From Rugamonas aquatica (GTDB lineage: Bacteria > Pseudomonadota > Gammaproteobacteria > Burkholderiales > Burkholderiaceae_D), in NCBI RefSeq assembly GCF_009380215.1, contig NZ_WHUG01000024.1, positions 1 through 50,595 of the forward strand: a stretch of DNA of 50,595 bases, read 5' to 3'. Below, in pieces: positions 50,263 through 50,595 of the stretch (positions within the stretch are counted from its first letter, which is position 1; each line of letters opens with the position of its first letter). A model generated the notes under the pieces. That model was not told the origin of the DNA, did no database searches, and saw only the letters and a list, made by a program, of their open reading frames with translations. The position numbers and the translations under genes were made by a program.

Positions 50263-50595
50263 ATGGATTCCCTGATCGCCGCCTCCGCGCGCGCCCTTGC
50301 TGCCGGCGATGCGCTCGGCGCCCTCAAACGCGTCGCCCTGCGCGACGATCCGCCCGCGCTGGCCTTGCGCGGCATCGCCATGGCCCAGCTGGGCGAGCAT
50401 GGCCGTGCGCGTGAACTGCTGCGGCGGGCCGCGCGCGGTTTCGGCTCGCATGAAGAACTGTCGCGCGCCCGCTGCGTGATCGCCGAGGCCGAGGTGGCGC
50501 TGGCCGTGCGCGACTTCGCCGCGTCGCCGCGCGCGCTGACGGCGGCGCTGGCCACGCTGGAGGCGCACGCCGACCGCGCCAACGCGCTGCACGCC
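50263..50595 (+). CDS. Partial protein, helical repeat N-terminus (runs off window)
   Basis: The first 111 codons of a gene cut by the window edge. The sequence is Ala/Arg/Leu-rich and helical: SLIAASARALAAGDALGALK, LALRGIAMAQLGEHGRAREL, ELSRARCVIAEAEVALAVRD, like TPR-type repeats found in some Burkholderiales regulators with a later HTH. It is probably cytosolic. No ribosome binding site is obvious before the ATG. It lies 23 bases after the hydrolase gene, so it may be co-transcribed. The C-terminal domain needed for a function call is outside the window. Confidence 0.6.
   Translation, partial: MDSLIAASARALAAGDALGALKRVALRDDPPALALRGIAMAQLGEHGRARELLRRAARGFGSHEELSRARCVIAEAEVALAVRDFAASPRALTAALATLEAHADRANALHA

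Overview
The window reads as chromosomal DNA of a high-GC betaproteobacterium, most likely Burkholderiales, family Oxalobacteraceae (Duganella/Massilia/Janthinobacterium group). This rests on GC-rich codon use, several PEP-CTERM proteins including one with an FxDxF-like region, a REC-DUF3369-HD-GYP protein, a TamAB pair and tandem DUF3108 proteins. Placement is by family recognition, not by a search. No rRNA, tRNA, prophage, complete insertion sequence or CRISPR array was seen.

Layout. 1-95 is a piece of a cytosine-deaminase-like gene on the minus strand, abutting a DUF3108 gene that has lost its natural start; a second DUF3108 paralogue follows (855-1616). After an exact 88-bp palindrome comes a three-gene SMC/condensin-like operon (1755-6689) read as MksF-MksE-MksB, with no MksG/JetD nuclease beside it. 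6700-9535 holds a small winged-helix-like protein, an HTH/DUF2975 pair, a lipoprotein hydrolase and a membrane protein. 9701-12160 is an S9 peptidase. 12411-18814 is tamA-tamB on the minus strand, divergent from queC and a CHASE/PAS/GAF/GGEEF diguanylate cyclase (18922-22665).

22692-26419 holds a small membrane protein, a Pro-rich small protein, three PEP-CTERM proteins and a conserved hypothetical. 26545-28488 is a soluble GAF-GAF histidine kinase, followed by an unusual RHH plus RAMA-like protein behind a large inverted repeat. 29274-35806 (minus strand) has an S41-like peptidase, a translationally coupled TonB receptor and exported SAM hydrolase, and the HD-GYP regulator. 36140-45160 carries an acyltransferase with an SGNH domain, a PhoX phosphatase behind a clear Pho box, and small metabolic enzymes (thioesterase, dienelactone hydrolase, M28 peptidase, SDR). 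45171-46780 is a tandem duplication of a two-gene cassette for exported Lys/Ala-rich proteins. The window ends with a DEAD-box helicase with two DbpA-type RNA-binding domains, an alpha/beta hydrolase and the start of a further gene.

Functional themes are envelope biology (TamAB, PhoX, TonB receptor, PEP-CTERM and Lys/Ala-rich exported proteins, acyltransferase), cyclic-di-GMP signalling (one probable synthase, one probable hydrolase) and chromosome organisation (MksFEB-like). Regulatory DNA is unusually readable. It includes a Pho box at the correct spacing to a -10, start-region hairpins on tamA and the TonB receptor gene, and a shared TGTAAGCGARTGTAA motif before both Lys/Ala-rich cassettes and one PEP-CTERM gene.
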